NCBI GenBank assembly: GCA_002436185.1
Contig: DJKX01000056.1
Location: 260 to 29,113 of the forward strand
DNA from: Fidelibacterota bacterium UBA6531
Lineage (GTDB): Bacteria; Fidelibacterota; Marinisomatia; Marinisomatales; TCS55
Direction of reading: 5' to 3'
DNA length: 28,854 nt
Below the pieces are notes generated by a model. It did not search any database, was not told the origin of the DNA, and saw only the letters and a program-made list of their open reading frames with translations. Positions 1 through 8,396 of this stretch are shown piece by piece. How positions within the stretch are numbered: position 1 is the stretch's first letter; every line of letters starts with the position of its first letter. The translations under genes were made by a program, and so were the position numbers.

Positions 1-162
1 TCCATGGTTATGCCCAATATTTTCTACGCTCAGGTTACACCCGATCTTTTTTATATTGGCTTCATACCCGGTGTTTTAGCTACAGTACTGGGAACCATGC
101 TGGCGGGCCTGGCCATCTACAAACGGGAAATGGCGCAATTGTTTAAGGAACTGGAAACATGA
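1..162 (+). CDS. ABC transporter permease, FtsX/LolC/E-like (3' end only)
   Basis: The frame is open from the left edge to a TGA at 160-162, giving the last 53 residues of a protein that starts outside the window. It shows a periplasmic-looking stretch (NIFYAQVTPDLFY), one hydrophobic segment (GFIPGVLATVLGTMLAGLAI) and a short basic/acidic cytoplasmic tail ending FKELET. A final membrane helix followed by a short charged tail is how FtsX/MacB/LolE-type permeases end. The stop overlaps the next start (ATGA), so the two genes are translationally coupled. The next product is LolA-like, and permease plus LolA-like protein is a common pair, which supports the call. The fragment is too short to exclude another polytopic membrane protein. 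Confidence 0.6.
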   Translation, partial: SMVMPNIFYAQVTPDLFYIGFIPGVLATVLGTMLAGLAIYKREMAQLFKELET

Positions 163-899
163 TCAAGATTCTTATTTCTTTTCTATCTTTTACATTTCTC
201 TTTGCTCAAGCGGATGATATGTCCGTGGAGGATATTATCGAGGCCATGGACAATAACCTGAACGCAAAAAGTCGGATATTAACCAGTAAAATGATCGTCC
301 ATGGACGGCGCACCAGCCGCACCATTGAATCCAAGAACTGGGTTGTCGGTATCGATCTAGCATTCACTGAATATCTTTCTCCACCCCGGGAAAAAGGGAC
401 TAAAATGCTGAAGCTGGGTGACAAACTCTGGACCTACTCGCCCCAGACAGACCGGGTAATCCAGATCTCCGGGCATATGCTGCGTCAATCGGTTATGGGT
501 TCAGATATGTCCTACAACGATATGATGGAAGACCGCCCCCTCATGGAACTCTATGAAGCCACATTAGAAGGCTCTGTTGAAATAGATGGACGAGATCATT
601 GGATTATGTTGTTGGAGGCAAAAGTGAAAGGATTGTCCTATCCTATGCGCAGGGCGTGGATCGACAAGGAATACCTGCTGCCCATGAAAGAAGAACTGTA
701 TGCCAAAAGCGGCAAGCTCTTAAAAACATCCACCATGGATGGAATAAAAAAGGTACAGAGCAGATGGTTCCCATCGAGATTTGTATTTAAGGATGAGCTT
801 AAACGGAACAGCAAAGGAACGGAATGGATAATTGATGAGATTGAATTCGACAAAGCCATTCCTGCCAGGCGTTTTTCTAAAGCTTTATTAAGAAAATAA
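159..899 (+). CDS. LolA-like outer membrane lipoprotein-sorting protein
   Basis: A 246-residue periplasmic protein. Residues 1-18 form a signal peptide (MIKILISFLSFTFLFAQA). The rest has the pattern of the LolA-like family found next to FtsX-type ABC permeases: an early helix (VEDIIEAMDNNLNAKSR), alternating strands, the mid-domain motif GSDMSYNDMMEDRP at about residues 115-128, and a late strand pair ending in EFDKAIPARRFSK. Such proteins have a LolA/LolB half-barrel that binds lipid or lipoprotein acyl chains. The ATG overlaps the stop of the upstream permease, so this is probably its periplasmic partner. The cargo is unknown. It is not canonical LolA, which is shorter and lies elsewhere in most genomes. 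Confidence 0.75.
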   Translation: MIKILISFLSFTFLFAQADDMSVEDIIEAMDNNLNAKSRILTSKMIVHGRRTSRTIESKNWVVGIDLAFTEYLSPPREKGTKMLKLGDKLWTYSPQTDRVIQISGHMLRQSVMGSDMSYNDMMEDRPLMELYEATLEGSVEIDGRDHWIMLLEAKVKGLSYPMRRAWIDKEYLLPMKEELYAKSGKLLKTSTMDGIKKVQSRWFPSRFVFKDELKRNSKGTEWIIDEIEFDKAIPARRFSKALLRK

Positions 900-966
900 A
901 ACTTAAACTGTAAAATTGAATAGACCCTCTTATAAAAACGTTAATTTCCGATCAGTTAATAATAAT

Positions 967-3165
967 ATGTACAAATTCATCCCCATTTTGATTGCTTCTT
1001 TGTCTTGGGCAATGGCACAGATTCATGAAATTTCAGGTATAACTGTTGATAGTAAAGATGGTTCAGCAGTTACAGGAGCAAACATTATTGTAACGGACGG
1101 AGACGAAGGTGTCGCTTCTGATATAGAAGGTAAATTTACCTTTTCCACAAAAAGATCTTTCCCATTTACTTTGGATATTTCTCACATTGGTTATAATCTT
1201 TTAACTGTAACAGTGAAGAACGACAGCTTTCTACTCATCGAGCTTACTGCGGCGGTCATTATAGGACAGGAGATTGAGGTAATGGGTGTGCGACGCAAGG
1301 TGGAGCTGGATGTATCGGCAGCAGTAGATCGTATAGATATTGAAGCCATAGAATTACAAGGTGCCCGTGACATTGGCAGTGCTTTACGCCGTGTTTCCAG
1401 CCTCAAGCTGAATTATGCCAATAGCGGTAAGCAGACGGTCAGCATTCGCGGGAGCAATGCTACGGATGTGGCGGTCTTTTTAGATGGCGTACGCATTAAC
1501 GATGCACAAACCGGAGTGGCGGATCTTTCTTTTATAGATCTTAATTCTATTGAACAGATACAAGTTGTTAAGGGAGGTGGTTCGTCATTATTTGGCAGTG
1601 ATGCTATTGGTGGAGTGGTGAATGTAGAAAGCCGTAAAGCAACCAAAAATTCAGTTTATCTTGCTGAAGGACTGGGCCAAACGTATGGTAACGATCTAGA
1701 TCTTTCTTATGGAGCTACAGGTGTATTGGGACCGGTAGGGTTAGGTGGAAGATTTACGGGCAAGACACGAGCCTATGGCGGCCGCACCACCACCACATCT
1801 ATTTTCAACAATGCTTTTGCTGGGGCCGATGTTTTCAATGGTCGTTTTGACGTGAGTTGGTATAATTTGAGCAAAACACTGGAATTTGAATCAGGAAGTG
1901 TAACAGCTGATGATGGCTTGGAAGTGGTCAGTGTAAAATATGAAGGTCAGCTATTAAACACACAAAATTGGTCATTCATGGTTGGCCAACGGGCGTGGAA
2001 TTTGGACCAGAATTATTTTACCAGTGTAAAAGAAGCACTGCAAGACGGCTCTACAATATTGCAAACATCTAAAGGGTTTAATATCCGGGACATCAATAAT
2101 GTCATACAATTAGAATCAGAAACGCAATATTTCAATGGTGATCGTTCTTATTTTGATGTGGACGGTTTTCCCACTGAAGATCATATTGCAGAAATGAACA
2201 GAAACACTACAGCAGGTGCACTTGTTTCCCGCTGGGCTATTACCAGTGACAGCCCCATTGTGGATCATATAAACTGGGAATTTGGCTTTCGGTTTAACAA
2301 TATCAAAACAAACATGGATGAGATCTACGATTATTATTCAAATGGGTTGCCAATAGCTGAACCAGAGTTGATCAATAATGAATTTTCATCGATTGTTACA
2401 AGTAAGCGTTTGGGTGTGCATGTAGATGGTCAAACCAACAAACTGCGCTATTCATTGTTTGTAAACCAGGGCAGCAATTCTCGTTTGCCAACATTGAGCG
2501 ACAGGTTTCACTTTGCACATGCTGTTTTTGACAGTTCCATGGATACGGTATTGACCCGGGAGCATCTGGCAGCGACAGAGGTCAATATGGATATGACTTT
2601 TATGGATGTGCAAGCTGAACTGCCTATTTCGGAGATCAATTTGATACTGGGTGTTTTTATTAATGATTACACCAATAAAATAGCTTATCGCCCCGTGGAA
2701 GAGGGGCCAGCGGTCCCCTTTAATGATCTGACAGCAGATATTCGCGGCTTTGAGGCAGCCATGAAAATGCGTTTTCTGGATGGTAAGCTACTTCTGGGTA
2801 CCAGCGGTACCTGGATGAGCATCAGCAACATCATGGCTTTTCCAAACAAGCCGGAATATCGCCTTGTGTCCACCGCAGAATTGAATTTGGATTGGCTAAC
2901 CATGAGCTTTGATCATATCAATGAAGGGGAACAGTATTATTATGTTCCCGGATTTGGTGAAGGAGTCCGCAAGCCCCGGGAAAATGCTAACCTTAATATT
3001 ACTCTGCAAAAACGACTGTGGAAAATAAACTGCAGTTTATCTTATACAATCAGGAACATAAAATCCAAAGAAGAGCTAGATCTTACATTGGAAGAAAGCA
3101 TTCGTCAGGGTTTCAATTATTTTGAACGCTACCGGGAAATTATCACATTGAAGGTCAGTATCTAA
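967..3165 (+). CDS. TonB-dependent receptor with carboxypeptidase-regulatory-like N-domain
   Basis: A 732-residue outer membrane receptor. The frame is open from a TTG at 916, but the ATG at 967 is preferred because it starts directly on a signal peptide (MYKFIPILIASLSWAMAQ). Residues about 20-90 form a carboxypeptidase-regulatory-like beta-sandwich (GITVDSKDGSAVTGANIIV). Residues about 110-225 form the plug, with VSIRGSNATDVAVFLDGVRI, IEQIQVVKGGGSSLFGSDAI and GGVVNVES. The remainder is a beta-barrel of amphipathic strands. The size suits a small chelate or cofactor (BtuB/siderophore class), but the ligand cannot be read from sequence. It lies 67 bp after the LolA-like gene and 3 bp before a lipoprotein gene, so it probably shares their transcript. 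No clear Shine-Dalgarno sequence was seen. Confidence 0.88.
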   Translation: MYKFIPILIASLSWAMAQIHEISGITVDSKDGSAVTGANIIVTDGDEGVASDIEGKFTFSTKRSFPFTLDISHIGYNLLTVTVKNDSFLLIELTAAVIIGQEIEVMGVRRKVELDVSAAVDRIDIEAIELQGARDIGSALRRVSSLKLNYANSGKQTVSIRGSNATDVAVFLDGVRINDAQTGVADLSFIDLNSIEQIQVVKGGGSSLFGSDAIGGVVNVESRKATKNSVYLAEGLGQTYGNDLDLSYGATGVLGPVGLGGRFTGKTRAYGGRTTTTSIFNNAFAGADVFNGRFDVSWYNLSKTLEFESGSVTADDGLEVVSVKYEGQLLNTQNWSFMVGQRAWNLDQNYFTSVKEALQDGSTILQTSKGFNIRDINNVIQLESETQYFNGDRSYFDVDGFPTEDHIAEMNRNTTAGALVSRWAITSDSPIVDHINWEFGFRFNNIKTNMDEIYDYYSNGLPIAEPELINNEFSSIVTSKRLGVHVDGQTNKLRYSLFVNQGSNSRLPTLSDRFHFAHAVFDSSMDTVLTREHLAATEVNMDMTFMDVQAELPISEINLILGVFINDYTNKIAYRPVEEGPAVPFNDLTADIRGFEAAMKMRFLDGKLLLGTSGTWMSISNIMAFPNKPEYRLVSTAELNLDWLTMSFDHINEGEQYYYVPGFGEGVRKPRENANLNITLQKRLWKINCSLSYTIRNIKSKEELDLTLEESIRQGFNYFERYREIITLKVSI

Positions 3166-3168
3166 CAT

Positions 3169-4665
3169 ATGTGGCGTATATTATTCACTTTATTGCTATT
3201 CTTCCTGGCCTGCGAATCACCATTCAATACAGAACCTACCGACGATGACATTTTTGCAGTCAGCCATGATTATAATGGCGATAAGATTTATCACCCCACA
3301 CCAGTTACAATTGAATGGTCGAATATTACTATTAAAAGATTCAAAGAATTTTTTGTGGAACGCTCGGCAACATATGGAGATAGTGTTGTTTGGGTAGAAA
3401 TCGCCCACATCGAGGATTCACTGCAAACTGTTTTTACAGACACAATCGATGATGATGTAACTTTCCAATACCGTGTACGGATAGTAGATCAGAATGATCA
3501 ATTCATCCATGCGCTAACAGCGCCCCTAAAAGTGCCAAATGTTTCTTCTTTGAAAGTCCCCAGACATTATGAAGACCCGCAACTGGCTTTTGATTCCAAT
3601 TTGATTGATGATGGGGACAGCATCAAGATCTATCCCGGAGTGTTTCGTGGTCACTTTCAATTTTTGGATAAAGATGTGACCATCAAAAGTATCACTATTC
3701 CAGAAATGACACTATTGGGGGGCTTAAATACATTAGGCTCTGTTGTAGAAATAAACGCCGGCAAGCTGGAGGGATTGACAATTATTGGTGGAGAGGCACT
3801 TTACGGTGGCGGTGTGTGGGCGAAAGGAAATACAATTATTCAGGATTGTATCATTCGCAACAATCGCGCGAAAGAAGATGTAAATGCTTCAGGCCCCTAT
3901 CTCTATCCCGCTGGTAGAGGTGGCGGTGTTTATTTACAAGATGAAGCACAAATGATTGAAAGCAGAGTCACTAGAAATTTTTCTCAACGTGAAGGCGGCG
4001 GCGTGTTAACTGATGGCAATAATAAAATTATTCGCTGCAAAATTGATAAAAACAAGATTTATGCTCGTTTTCCGGGGAGCTCATTTAATTGCGCTGGCAT
4101 AAACCAGGCAGATGGAACGTTAATAATACGCAACTCGATCATTAGCCGCAATGAAACCGCGGGCTCCGGAGGAGGCCTAGGGGTTGGTGGTTACGCAGAA
4201 GTGTATAACAGCTTGTTCGTTAAAAATAAAGGGACCGCTGGCGGTGCAGGAATTCTGATTAGTTCAGAAGGAACAGCAGATATTATTAATTGTGTATTAT
4301 ATAAAAACAGATCAGCGGTGAGCAGCGGCGGATGGTGGGGCGGATCCAATTATTCCGGATCAATTGTTATGCTGGGTTCAATGTCTGTTATTAATACAAT
4401 CGCCTGGGACAATGCTGGCGGCGTTGATTCGCGGCTCTATCCTCAAAATTCTATATATACGGACACGGATGAATTTCTATTTGTTTCTGGCGAAGGGAAC
4501 CTTTTTGAAAACCCTCTTTTTGAAGATGCATCTCATGGAAATTTTGAGCTGCAAGCAACATCTCCCTGTAGGAACGCCGGTCATACGGGAGATATATATG
4601 ATAATCCAAATGGCTCCCGAAACGATATGGGTATATATGGTGGACCTTATGGGAGCGATTGGTAA
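3169..4665 (+). CDS. Surface or periplasmic lipoprotein with right-handed beta-helix
   Basis: A 498-residue lipoprotein. A short hydrophobic signal ends in a lipobox FFLAC, with the lipidated Cys at residue 15. Residues about 40-115 resemble a fibronectin type III or Ig-like sandwich (PVTIEWSNITIKRFKEFFVE, then FQYRVRIVDQ). From about residue 150 to the end the chain has pectate-lyase-type repeats rich in Gly and Asn (for example LEGLTIIGGEALYGGGVWAK, IIQDCIIRNNRAK, GGGVYLQDEAQMIESRVTRN), typical of parallel beta-helices. The C-terminus (GNFELQATSPCRNAGHTGD) is the usual cap of such helices in FCB bacteria. No polysaccharide lyase catalytic residues can be assigned, so it may bind rather than cleave. 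The start lies 3 bp after the receptor stop, so the two are probably co-expressed. Confidence 0.8.
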   Translation: MWRILFTLLLFFLACESPFNTEPTDDDIFAVSHDYNGDKIYHPTPVTIEWSNITIKRFKEFFVERSATYGDSVVWVEIAHIEDSLQTVFTDTIDDDVTFQYRVRIVDQNDQFIHALTAPLKVPNVSSLKVPRHYEDPQLAFDSNLIDDGDSIKIYPGVFRGHFQFLDKDVTIKSITIPEMTLLGGLNTLGSVVEINAGKLEGLTIIGGEALYGGGVWAKGNTIIQDCIIRNNRAKEDVNASGPYLYPAGRGGGVYLQDEAQMIESRVTRNFSQREGGGVLTDGNNKIIRCKIDKNKIYARFPGSSFNCAGINQADGTLIIRNSIISRNETAGSGGGLGVGGYAEVYNSLFVKNKGTAGGAGILISSEGTADIINCVLYKNRSAVSSGGWWGGSNYSGSIVMLGSMSVINTIAWDNAGGVDSRLYPQNSIYTDTDEFLFVSGEGNLFENPLFEDASHGNFELQATSPCRNAGHTGDIYDNPNGSRNDMGIYGGPYGSDW

Positions 4666-4692
4666 GCATTCCAGAACAATAATTTTAGCCTT

Positions 4693-4732
4693 TGAATCCA
4701 AAAATGCGTATGCAAAAATTCTTTTGGAATCA
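4693..4732 (+). repeat. Imperfect inverted repeat downstream of the first operon
   Basis: TGAATCCAAAA at 4693-4703 faces TTTTGGAATCA at 4722-4732: an 11-bp stem with one mismatch and an 18-nt loop. It lies 28 bp after the lipoprotein stop. No T-run follows, so it is at best a weak terminator or an mRNA 3'-end stabiliser. Confidence 0.3.
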
Positions 4733-4805
4733 CTAAGTAAATAGTGATAGTTTAGCACCGAAGATCAAGTGAGAAGGACTTTATAAATACATTGAACAAA
4801 TTTTC

Positions 4806-4835
4806 TTGGTTATGTGACTAAACCTCATGTAAAAT
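4806..4835 (+). promoter_or_regulatory. Candidate promoter for the TBDR/secreted protein/PorV triad
   Basis: TTGGTT (4806-4811) and TAAAAT (4830-4835) are separated by 18 bp, a reasonable vegetative -35/-10 spacing, and lie about 90 bp before the start at 4928. The -35 match is weak, and FCB bacteria often use other promoter elements, so this is tentative. The 262-bp gap between 4665 and 4928 holds no gene that I can support. Confidence 0.25.
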
Positions 4836-4869
4836 CCGCGGCATTAAAAAGCATGCGGAGTTCCGGTTC

Positions 4870-4883
4870 ATCATTATAATGAT
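4870..4883 (+). promoter_or_regulatory. Perfect 14-bp palindrome, possible operator
   Basis: ATCATTATAATGAT is a perfect palindrome in the leader of the large receptor gene, downstream of the candidate promoter and 44 bp before the start. It could be a binding site for a dimeric repressor. In an AT-rich leader it could also be chance. Confidence 0.25.
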
Positions 4884-4927
4884 CCGATCATAAAATATGA
4901 AAGATTTTAACAAAACGGAGAATGGAT

Positions 4928-7900
4928 ATGTTTAAATATTCCGTCAAACTATTTACAGCACTGTTAATAGTAGCATTGCCGGCAATGGTATTTGCCGGTC
5001 AAACAGGAAAAATCATGGGTACAGTAACCGATAAGGCGAACGGAAATTTACTACCAGGTGTTAACGTAGTTCTGGTTGGCACCAATATGGGCGCAGCTAC
5101 AGATGCCAATGGTAAATACTATATTTTAAATATTCCACCAGGTCTTTATACAATCAGATTTAGTTTCATTGGTTACGCAGAAATAACCAAAGAAAACATC
5201 CGGGTCACCATAGACTTGGCAGAAACTCAGGATGCGCAAATGGAATCCGAGACCATTGCTGGTAAAGAAGTAAACGTAACGGCGGAAAAACCACTGATCG
5301 AAATTAACGCTACTAATGAAGTACGTGTTGTACGTTCAGAAGATATTAAGAATCTTCCTATTAGAGGGTATGCCAATGTTGTGTCTATGCAAACAAGCGT
5401 TGTGTCAGACGGTGGCAATTTGCATGTTCGAGGCGGACGTACCGAAGAAGTAGGTTTTTATGTGGATGGTGTAAATGTAAGCGATCCTTTTAGTTTAACC
5501 CGTACAGGTAGCATTCCCAACATTAGTATTGAAGAAGTCTCCTTCCAGGCCGGCGGTTTTGGTGCAGAATACGGTTCAGCGAATGCAGGTGTTGTAAATA
5601 CTTCTACAAAAACAGGAAGAGATAGACTGCAATCCACCATTGAGACACTCTCCGATATTGGCGCTACTGCTCCCAGTGAGGATAGGAATACATTATATTC
5701 TTATGGTAATCGACTAATCTCTGGTTCGCTGGGCGGACCCATTCCTGCCGTAAATTTTATACGCTATTTTGGGGCCCTAGAATATACTGAACAGGGTGAC
5801 AGTCCTACGGCGGGCTCATTCCCAATATACGATTTGGACATGTTGAATCCAGAAAATGGCTTGCCGGATAATGGCGAAGCATTCACAGATCAGAACGGCA
5901 ATACTATTTGGGATGAAGGCGAATTATATACTGATACGGATGGCGATGGTGAATATGATGCCCCCGATTATCTTAAGATTGACCCGGATGATATTTCATA
6001 CGTTTATGGGCCGCGGGCCAATAACTGGTATAATCGGCTTTCAGCTAACTGGAACCTGCTTTTTGATTTAAATAAATTCTTGCCGCTTGCCTGGCAGTTT
6101 AAACTGGGCGGTACCTATTTTGATAGCCAGAGCTCCAATTATTCCCATTCCCGTGCACTGTTTAATTTTTACGATGACAACGGTACGTTAACAAACCGTT
6201 TTAATCAATCTTTTAATACTATATCCACTTTGTATGGTCGCTTGACCGGAAATGTACCCGGATTTGATAAAATGTTTTTCTCTTTACAGGTTGATCGTTT
6301 CAATAGCGAGGCCAGTTCTTATGATCCAGTCTACAAAAAGGGGTTTGATAATTTCGTTTATGAAGATGGTACCGTTTCCAGCACTGAATTGCCATTTATG
6401 ATGAATGGTAAAAAAGAAGCTTATGCCAACCCCGAATGGGAATATTTGGACGCAGAAGGCAATACAGTTACAAGCGAGTACTGGGATTTTGACCCGACCC
6501 TTACATTTGTGGGTATTAACTATGACACTAGCTTTGTTAACCCCTTATGGCGTGGTGTCAATTCTCAACCGAGCTCCATGGAGCAACTAGCTAATTATGG
6601 TGTCGCCGGTCAGGCTTCTACAGGGTATTCAAATTCTGAAAAAGCACGAAACACAGTGAAAGGATCAGTCCTTTGGCAAGTTGGTGACCACGAGCTCAAG
6701 CTTGGCGGACACTATGAAAAAGCAAATATTCGCAGCTATTCAGTATCTGGAGGTCGAATTGCCAGGTATTTTGACAGCAATGCACCCTATTCAGAAACAC
6801 AAGATATTTGGACCTGGGACGCAGATTTTAATGATGGTGCCGGTGCCCTTGTAGTAGGCTCCGATGGTATTGCTGATTATACCCAGGATCCGGGGGACAC
6901 CTATGACAATGATGATTATAACGACGACGGAACAATAGACTACGATGATTATTTTGCTGACCAGACATTCCAGGCGTTTAAAGGCGCTTATGCCAATAAT
7001 ATTGGCTATGATATTACCGGTCAACATCATGAGGACTCGGGCATAAATAAAGCACGCACACCTATTATTGCTGCTTTCTTTTTTCAAGATAAGTTTGAAG
7101 TAAGTGATTTAATCATAAACATAGGTCTGCGTTATGACCATGTTGACCCGGCAAACAAAATATTTAATCCTGAAACAGGAGGGAATCAAAATATTATTAT
7201 TACTGATGCCGGTACTTTAGCGGAAACAGTTTACTATACTGATTTAGATGGCGATGGGGCTGGTGATCCTATGGAATACCTGTATAGCGAACCTACAGCT
7301 GATGATACAAAAGGCAAATTGCATCAGGTGGATGTACCAGTTTCAGCGCAATGGAGTCCACGGATTGGTTTAGCGTTCCCGGTTACGGATAAAACAGTGT
7401 TTCACGCAACGTATGGAAAATACTTAATGCCGGTAAAGTTTGATTATCTATACATAAGCTATGCGAGATTCTTATCCAATATTGAACAGGGGAATTATAC
7501 ACGCTCGAACAATCCAGAGCTGCTGCCCACCAAAACCACAGATTATGAGATTGGTTTTAAACAGTTGGTTACCAATGATGTAAGCATTGATATCACCATG
7601 TTTTACAATGAAAAATCAGATTATTTACAGATACGTAATGTTGCAGCACGTCCAACCGGATATGCTCTTTATGTAAATGGTGATTATGCCACTAATAAAG
7701 GATTGAGCTTTTCACTAAATACCAGGCGGATCGGCAACGCACGGGTTTCAGCAAATTATACTTTGTCTTGGGCCGGTGGCACAGGGTCTAATGCTGATAC
7801 TGGTACTCGCATTTCTTGGTTGGGCGGCAATGACCCAACTTTTACATCCCCCACGACATTTGATCAGCGGCACACTGGTAACCTGAATATTGATTACAGG

Positions 7901-8362
7901 ACCGGGGCCAGAAGCATACTGCCGCTGTTTGGCGCCAATGTTCTTTTGCGTTTTGGCAGTGGGTTGCGCTATACCCCTTCAAAACCACGGACAGCAGTGT
8001 TTGGCGGTCAACTTTCAGACCAGCCTATTGCTGGTTTGAATTCAGGCGTAATGCCGGCCACGTTTAATGTTGATCTGCGTCTGGATAAAACCTTTATAGT
8101 AAGCGGTGTAAACCTGAGCCTGTTTTGTATTGTGAAAAATGTTTTGAACGGTCAAAACGTTTCAGCGGTGTATAATTACTCTGGCTTACCAGATACTGAT
8201 GGTTATCTGACCACGCAGGCAGGCCAAAACTGGTTGAATGATATTGCTTTTGGCGGTGGATCCGCTGCAGCCGGCGAAGATCTGTATACATCGCGAATTA
8301 CATCCCCTAGCCGCTGGGGAACCCCCAGGCAAGTTCAAATTGGCTTACGGGTAGATTTATAA
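4928..8362 (+). CDS. Large TonB-dependent receptor with Asp-rich calcium-type loops
   Basis: A 1144-residue outer membrane receptor. Two in-frame ATGs lie at 4922 and 4928. The second is chosen because GGAG (4917-4920) then has 7-nt spacing, whereas it nearly abuts the first. A signal peptide ends near VFAGQTG. Residues about 25-110 form a carboxypeptidase-regulatory-like domain (GTVTDKANGNLLPGVNVVLV). The plug at about 115-230 contains LHVRGGRTEEVGFYVDGVNV and AEYGSANAGVVNTSTK. The long barrel follows and ends QVQIGLRVDL. Putative extracellular loops carry acidic repeats: DQNGNTIWDEGE and DTDGDGEYDAPD near residues 320-346, a DDYNDDGTIDYDDY cluster near 660-677, and DLDGDGAGDP near 772-785. 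These resemble EF-hand or thrombospondin type 3 calcium loops. It heads a three-gene run with the secreted protein and the PorV-like barrel; the substrate is unknown. Confidence 0.9.
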   Translation: MFKYSVKLFTALLIVALPAMVFAGQTGKIMGTVTDKANGNLLPGVNVVLVGTNMGAATDANGKYYILNIPPGLYTIRFSFIGYAEITKENIRVTIDLAETQDAQMESETIAGKEVNVTAEKPLIEINATNEVRVVRSEDIKNLPIRGYANVVSMQTSVVSDGGNLHVRGGRTEEVGFYVDGVNVSDPFSLTRTGSIPNISIEEVSFQAGGFGAEYGSANAGVVNTSTKTGRDRLQSTIETLSDIGATAPSEDRNTLYSYGNRLISGSLGGPIPAVNFIRYFGALEYTEQGDSPTAGSFPIYDLDMLNPENGLPDNGEAFTDQNGNTIWDEGELYTDTDGDGEYDAPDYLKIDPDDISYVYGPRANNWYNRLSANWNLLFDLNKFLPLAWQFKLGGTYFDSQSSNYSHSRALFNFYDDNGTLTNRFNQSFNTISTLYGRLTGNVPGFDKMFFSLQVDRFNSEASSYDPVYKKGFDNFVYEDGTVSSTELPFMMNGKKEAYANPEWEYLDAEGNTVTSEYWDFDPTLTFVGINYDTSFVNPLWRGVNSQPSSMEQLANYGVAGQASTGYSNSEKARNTVKGSVLWQVGDHELKLGGHYEKANIRSYSVSGGRIARYFDSNAPYSETQDIWTWDADFNDGAGALVVGSDGIADYTQDPGDTYDNDDYNDDGTIDYDDYFADQTFQAFKGAYANNIGYDITGQHHEDSGINKARTPIIAAFFFQDKFEVSDLIINIGLRYDHVDPANKIFNPETGGNQNIIITDAGTLAETVYYTDLDGDGAGDPMEYLYSEPTADDTKGKLHQVDVPVSAQWSPRIGLAFPVTDKTVFHATYGKYLMPVKFDYLYISYARFLSNIEQGNYTRSNNPELLPTKTTDYEIGFKQLVTNDVSIDITMFYNEKSDYLQIRNVAARPTGYALYVNGDYATNKGLSFSLNTRRIGNARVSANYTLSWAGGTGSNADTGTRISWLGGNDPTFTSPTTFDQRHTGNLNIDYRTGARSILPLFGANVLLRFGSGLRYTPSKPRTAVFGGQLSDQPIAGLNSGVMPATFNVDLRLDKTFIVSGVNLSLFCIVKNVLNGQNVSAVYNYSGLPDTDGYLTTQAGQNWLNDIAFGGGSAAAGEDLYTSRITSPSRWGTPRQVQIGLRVDL

Positions 8363-8396
8363 ACTATTTTGAAAAAAATTAAAGGAGTAGATTTTT

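Noticed and set aside
916..966. Upstream TTG start for the first TonB-dependent receptor
   Set aside because: The added 17 polar residues would precede the signal peptide; the ATG at 967 begins directly on it.
4364..4744. 126-residue plus-strand frame at the end of the beta-helix gene
   Set aside because: It overlaps the lipoprotein gene for most of its length, lacks a ribosome binding site and has no recognisable domain; it is a frame shadow.
4835..4860. Possible terminator hairpin CCGC...GCGG upstream of the large receptor gene
   Set aside because: Only four base pairs match and no T-run follows.
5875..5970. Dockerin domain in the large receptor
   Set aside because: Asp-rich calcium-type loops are present, but the duplicated 22-residue helix-bearing dockerin repeat is not; they fit receptor loops better.
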